This document shows, one piece after another, positions 6,004 to 8,433 of a stretch of DNA of 8,433 nt; the first letter of the stretch is position 1, and each line of letters starts with the position of its first letter. The stretch covers positions 1-8,433 of the forward strand of contig JAABYK010000694.1 in NCBI GenBank assembly GCA_011775825.1, given 5' to 3'. Under the pieces are notes generated by a model, which saw nothing but the letters and a program-made list of their open reading frames with translations, searched no databases and had not been told where the DNA came from. Made by a program: the position numbers and the translations under genes. This DNA is from Candidatus Zhuqueibacterota bacterium (GTDB lineage Bacteria; Zhuqueibacterota; Zhuqueibacteria; Oceanimicrobiales; Oceanimicrobiaceae).

Positions 6004-6079
6004 GTCCTTCCCGAGAGCCTTAATCGGGAATCCATACGCAAATCGGAGGAGATTCCTGCTTAAACCATACGGGAATGAC
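6004..6079. repeat. Palindromic intergenic repeat, copy 2
   Basis: A 76-bp relative of the element at 1-78. Its ends GTCCTTCCCG and CGGGAATGAC are inverted with one mismatch. It shows the same three-stem layout with weaker stems: 6008-6014 with 6024-6030 (7 bp), 6027-6032 with 6051-6056 (6 bp) and 6052-6056 with 6072-6076 (5 bp). It starts 20 bp after the HAD stop codon, the same kind of place as copy 1 behind DinB. No T-run follows, so an mRNA 3'-end or REP-like role is more likely than a standard terminator. Confidence 0.75.
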
Positions 6080-6148
6080 CTTTGAGAACAGTATCACGAG
6101 ATTGGCTAACAACCTTACATCACCAAAAAACACAAAGGGGGCTGAGTC

Positions 6149-6367
6149 ATGGATAGATTTCTGGAATTTGAAAACGAGGTTAACATGGAAGACCTGAAAA
6201 CAGCTTTGGCAGAAAACAATCCTGGCATTTTGCTTCTCAGACTTTCAAAACTAACCGGCACCGTGAAGGTTCGTGCCGAGGACACGTTAAGTAACCGGGA
6301 AATCAAGCGCGCCTTTTCACCGTATAGAGTAAAGAGAATCTATAACAACTTTCCTTTGAAGGTTTAA
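6149..6367 (+). CDS. Small protein of unknown function
   Basis: A 72-residue protein that I do not recognise. It is supported by AAGGGGG (6135-6141) at good spacing (7 nt) before the ATG. A second in-frame ATG at 6185 has GAGGT before it and would give 60 residues (MEDLKTALAENN...). The protein is soluble, with no signal peptide, membrane helix or cysteine. The first part is acidic (residues 1-25), and the second half is rich in Lys and Arg (VKVRAEDTLSNREIKRAFSPYRVKRIYNN). The pattern suggests an N-terminal helix, a beta hairpin (LLLRLSKLTGTVKVRA) and another helix, a small alpha/beta domain that might bind nucleic acid or a partner protein; this is only a guess. It stands alone: the HAD gene ends 164 bp upstream and the next convincing gene begins about 680 bp downstream. 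No good promoter was found in the preceding 70 bp. Confidence 0.6.
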   Translation: MDRFLEFENEVNMEDLKTALAENNPGILLLRLSKLTGTVKVRAEDTLSNREIKRAFSPYRVKRIYNNFPLKV

Positions 6368-6449
6368 CCCACCATAAGTCATTGTCTTTTTGCTCCCTTT
6401 CACATTCAGCATCGAGTTTCTTGGTAAACATGCAAAGCGAAAAGTGTCG

Positions 6450-6480
6450 AGCGAAAGAGCGAATCGGAGCGCTCTTCGCT
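6450..6480. other. Bulged hairpin, possible dispersed repeat
   Basis: The arm 6450-6461 (AGCGAAAGAGCG) pairs with 6470-6480 (CGCTCTTCGCT) over 11 bp with one bulged A (6454) and an 8-nt loop. It is more GC-rich than the sequence around it. No T-run follows on the plus strand. It could be a repeat, or part of an RNA or a gene relic; nothing here decides between these. Confidence 0.45.
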
Positions 6481-6898
6481 GTTCGTTCCACGGGCCACAT
6501 AGCCGAGCTGCATGCTGGAGCTCACAACCCCATCATCAAAGCTGAACAGGAATACTTCCTTTCCCTCAAAGTCATTTGATTTCGTCCTTTCACACCGCCC
6601 ACCGATGTCCTTTCACGCACCGAATATCTTGACTTTCTGTTCCTATTTTAATAGTTTATTTAATACGACAGCGAAACGTTTCTTTTTTTGGCGCTTGATG
6701 CATGATTATGGTCTCGAATCCATCATTTTAATGGCAAAATAATTTTAGGGCAAAATCATTAGAAAAACTTATCAAAAAGGTCTCGACTATTGCAATACCC
6801 CTGCTTTCATCTGATTTTTCGGCAGAATGATTTCAGTGAAGATCCAGACGAAGGACGGACAAAATCACCAAAATAAACATAACATGACATCCAATCAT

Positions 6899-6937
6899 TT
6901 TGACATATAAGCATTCTTGCTGGCAAGCCTTGTCAAA
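6899..6937. promoter_or_regulatory. TTTGACA/TGTCAAA dyad upstream of ygfZ
   Basis: Perfect 7-bp inverted arms (6899-6905 and 6931-6937) enclose a smaller CTTG(6916-6919)/CAAG(6924-6927) hairpin. It lies about 110 bp before the YgfZ start and could be an operator or a leader structure if the promoter lies nearby. Its arms are short, so chance is possible. Confidence 0.3.
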
Positions 6938-7044
6938 TCTTTCGCTGTAGTGTTAATTAAACATAGCATAATCGCGACGGGGTTGAAGAACCTTTTGGAA
7001 ACCGAAACCAATTAGGAAATAACTGCATCACAAATAGAAAGAAA

Positions 7045-8124
7045 ATGAAGACATCACCACTATTCGAAACATTCAAAAGCCTAAACGCCGAATTTGATAA
7101 TTATCACGATTGGCAGCTTCCGAAGTCCGTGAGCAATCTGGGAGAGGAATATTCCGCCATAAGAGATGCTGCCGCGATGATGGAACGGCCTTATTTTGAT
7201 ATTCTGAAAGTATCTGGCAAAGATCATGCGGATCTGCTGCATCGCATGACAACAAATGAGTTGCGAAACCTCAAGCCCGGAGAAGGGCAAATCAACATCT
7301 TCACCAACGAAAAGGGCAGGATTATTGACCGAGTCGTTCTACAGAAACATGACGACAGCATGATGCTCACGATCAGCCCTGGAAATGCCAAAAAAATTGC
7401 GGAATGGATCGAAACATATACCTTTATTGAGGACGTGAAGATTGAAGACCTCTCCTCAATTGTGGACACCCTGACTTTATTCGGGCCGAACGGTTCGCAG
7501 ATTTTAGGCAAAGTCTTTGACCAGGACTTCAGTGAATTACCCGCTCACCATCTTTCCAAGACAGCCTGGAAAGGCAAAGATGTGCAAATAGCCTCAACCG
7601 ACGAATTGGGTGTACCGGGCTATAACTTGTTTCTTGATTTCACGGACGTTGCAGAGCTTTGGCAAGAGCTTGTAAACGCGGGCTCACAGGTTGGTTTGAA
7701 GCCGATTGGCGGAGAAGTCTATAACGTTGCCAGAATTGAAGCCGGTTGGCCAGTTTATGGGAAGGATTTCGACGACACCATCAATCCCCATGAGGCTCGA
7801 ATGGGGCCTTATATCAACTTCGACAAAGGTTGCTATATCGGTCAGGAAGTGGTTGCTCGGCTGGATACCTACGAAAAAGTCCAGAAGCACTTGAGCGGCA
7901 TCCTGCTCGAAGGTGACTCCTTACCAAATGAACACGATCCTATCTTGATTGACGACCGCAAAGTCGGACACCTGACCAGCATCACGCACTCCATCGGCCT
8001 GGATCAAAACGTCGCACTCGGTTATGTCCGCACAAAATACCTAACCGAAAATGCTTCCGTTGTTATCGAGACGGACAAGCAGAATATATCGGGCAAGCTT
8101 GTGAAGCTTCCGTTCGTGGGGTGA
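7045..8124 (+). CDS. ygfZ: YgfZ/IBA57-type folate-binding protein
   Basis: A 359-residue protein of the YgfZ/GcvT family. YgfZ (COG0354 type; IBA57 in mitochondria) binds tetrahydrofolate and helps to make or repair certain [4Fe-4S] proteins. The decisive signature is KGCYIGQE at residues 261-268, with the functionally important Cys263; true glycine-cleavage T proteins lack this motif. Before it lies the GcvT-like folate-binding fold (about residues 40-270; for example LHRMTTNELRNLKPGEG and ARIEAGWPVYGKDF), and after it the C-terminal beta-barrel (about 275-355). It is slightly longer than E. coli YgfZ. It will often be labelled aminomethyltransferase, which would mislead: no gcvH or gcvP is nearby. 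The start codon is ATG with only a purine-rich AGAAAGAAA before it. It is preceded by about 680 bp without a clear gene and followed by a hairpin at its stop codon. Confidence 0.92.
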   Translation: MKTSPLFETFKSLNAEFDNYHDWQLPKSVSNLGEEYSAIRDAAAMMERPYFDILKVSGKDHADLLHRMTTNELRNLKPGEGQINIFTNEKGRIIDRVVLQKHDDSMMLTISPGNAKKIAEWIETYTFIEDVKIEDLSSIVDTLTLFGPNGSQILGKVFDQDFSELPAHHLSKTAWKGKDVQIASTDELGVPGYNLFLDFTDVAELWQELVNAGSQVGLKPIGGEVYNVARIEAGWPVYGKDFDDTINPHEARMGPYINFDKGCYIGQEVVARLDTYEKVQKHLSGILLEGDSLPNEHDPILIDDRKVGHLTSITHSIGLDQNVALGYVRTKYLTENASVVIETDKQNISGKLVKLPFVG

Positions 8125-8140
8125 CAGAGTAGGCACCCCA
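8117..8140 (+). terminator. Hairpin over the ygfZ stop codon, weak terminator candidate
   Basis: TGGGGTG (8117-8123) and CACCCCA (8134-8140) form a perfect 7-bp GC-rich stem with a 10-nt loop; the left arm includes the first bases of the TGA stop. No T-run follows, so intrinsic termination is doubtful; it may only protect the mRNA end. Confidence 0.35.
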
Positions 8141-8284
8141 ATAACATTCCGAACACATGAATGAACGCGGGTTGGAACCAAAATCATTCCCAGAATCTTG
8201 TCAGGCGCTCAGGAGTTAAACTTGTGCTTTTTCGACAAATTTTTAAAGGTTGCATCTTGTTTTATATTAATGCTTTAGTTTGAA
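8141..8284. other. Intergenic stretch without recognisable feature
   Basis: Between the ygfZ hairpin and the CACGGAG repeat I see no gene, promoter or stable structure. The sequence becomes AT-rich at 8220-8280. Together with the repeat this gives over 300 bp without a gene up to the window end. Confidence 0.5.
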
Positions 8285-8378
8285 CACGGAGGCGCCGAGC
8301 ACCCGGAGGAACACGGAGTTCTTATCTATTCTGGTTTGCCAAAAGGAGACGGTTGGCCTTCTGATCAACTTCCGTGTT
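8285..8378. repeat. CACGGAG-type repeat cluster with inverted partner
   Basis: Four related units follow each other at 8-10 bp steps: CACGGAG (8285), CGCCGAG (8293), CCCGGAG (8302) and CACGGAG (8312). The last unit, AACACGGAGTT (8310-8320), is complementary to AACTTCCGTGTT (8367-8378) with one extra base. Inside the loop GCCAA (8338-8342) pairs with TTGGC (8353-8357), giving a nested hairpin. Degenerate CACGGAG/CACAGAG runs are, from general familiarity, common intergenic repeats in many environmental bacteria. It lies about 160 bp behind ygfZ; no gene follows before the window end. Confidence 0.6.
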
Positions 8379-8433
8379 GAGAGACTGGTTGAGGGTGTGG
8401 AGCGTTTGATTAGACCCCTTGAATGACGGACGT

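Larger units (their letters stand above)
6368..7044. other. Gene-poor stretch with small dyads
   Basis: I see no convincing gene here. Plus-strand frames of 65 and 76 codons have no ribosome binding site and odd composition. A minus-strand frame without a proper start runs from about 6612 to 6406. Structure seen: a bulged 11-bp hairpin at 6450-6480; the direct repeat GTCCTTTCAC at 6584-6593 and 6607-6616; a repeated GGCAAAAT near 6733 and 6749; and a dyad TTTGACA (6899-6905) / TGTCAAA (6931-6937) enclosing a small CTTG...CAAG hairpin. The YgfZ promoter should lie in the last part; TTGTCA at 6930-6935 is a possible -35 box, but the matching -10 region (TTAATT) is poor. Confidence 0.6.

Noticed and set aside
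6629..6657. TTGACT followed at 17 bp by TAGTTT as a promoter
   Set aside because: The -10 box matches only three of six positions and no gene follows at a suitable distance.
6661..6669. TAATACGAC, matching the first part of a phage T7 promoter
   Set aside because: The match stops after nine bases and no T7-like phage genes are present, so it is a chance match.
6382..6742. Plus-strand frames of 65 and 76 codons
   Set aside because: The first needs a TTG start without a ribosome site and the second has none either; composition is not protein-like and no motif is seen.
6929..7044. Glycine riboswitch or other riboswitch before ygfZ
   Set aside because: I looked because the gene is GcvT-like, but none of the conserved glycine aptamer elements are visible.
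8185..8205. TCATTCCCAGAATCT, like the left end of the GTCATTCC repeat
   Set aside because: Only one end is recognisable and there is no matching GGAATGAC end at the right distance, so it is not called as a third copy.

Overview
The window reads as ordinary bacterial chromosome: sigma70-type promoters, one textbook Shine-Dalgarno sequence, housekeeping genes in short operons, and several short palindromic repeats between genes. The repeat types (a GTCATTCC...GGAATGAC palindrome, a CACGGAG-type repeat and a decayed inverted-repeat element), together with a 7Fe ferredoxin, would suit an environmental genome of the FCB/candidate-phylum kind (for example the KSB1/Calditrichota neighbourhood). That placement is a guess from style, not a demonstrated assignment.

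Left part (1-2523). A minus-strand pair, an APC-family amino acid permease followed after 21 bp by a DinB/YfiT-like metal-binding protein, is clearly richer in G+C than the rest (sampled 60-base lines run about 48-73% GC, against about 28-52% further right). The permease has a near-consensus promoter at 2243-2271, and its leader carries a perfect 15-bp-arm dyad at 2180-2212 flanked by two further GTTTAG half-sites. A 169-bp nested inverted repeat (2276-2444), probably a decayed MITE, separates this promoter from the divergent promoter of a TetR gene.

Middle part (2457-5984). A TetR/AcrR regulator has its own promoter with a TetR-style operator exactly at the expected start of transcription. 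It is followed, apparently in the same transcript, by a 7Fe ferredoxin with an unusually long acidic insert, and then by a strong intrinsic terminator. Only 23 bp after the terminator begins a tight cluster: a DMT/EamA transporter, ribonuclease Z and a HAD hydrolase with a TTG start that overlaps the rnz stop codon.

Right part (5985-8433). A second copy of the GTCATTCC palindrome follows the HAD gene. Next come a 72-residue protein of unknown function with a good ribosome binding site, about 680 bp without a convincing gene but with some small dyads, a YgfZ/IBA57-type folate-binding protein (KGCYIGQE signature) linked to iron-sulfur protein upkeep, and finally a CACGGAG repeat cluster. Both GTCATTCC copies lie 20-33 bp behind the last gene of a transcription unit, which suits a role at mRNA 3' ends.

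I see no defence system, CRISPR array, prophage, rRNA or tRNA. The points most worth following are the regulatory region between permease and TetR, the TetR-ferredoxin pair, and the small unknown gene.
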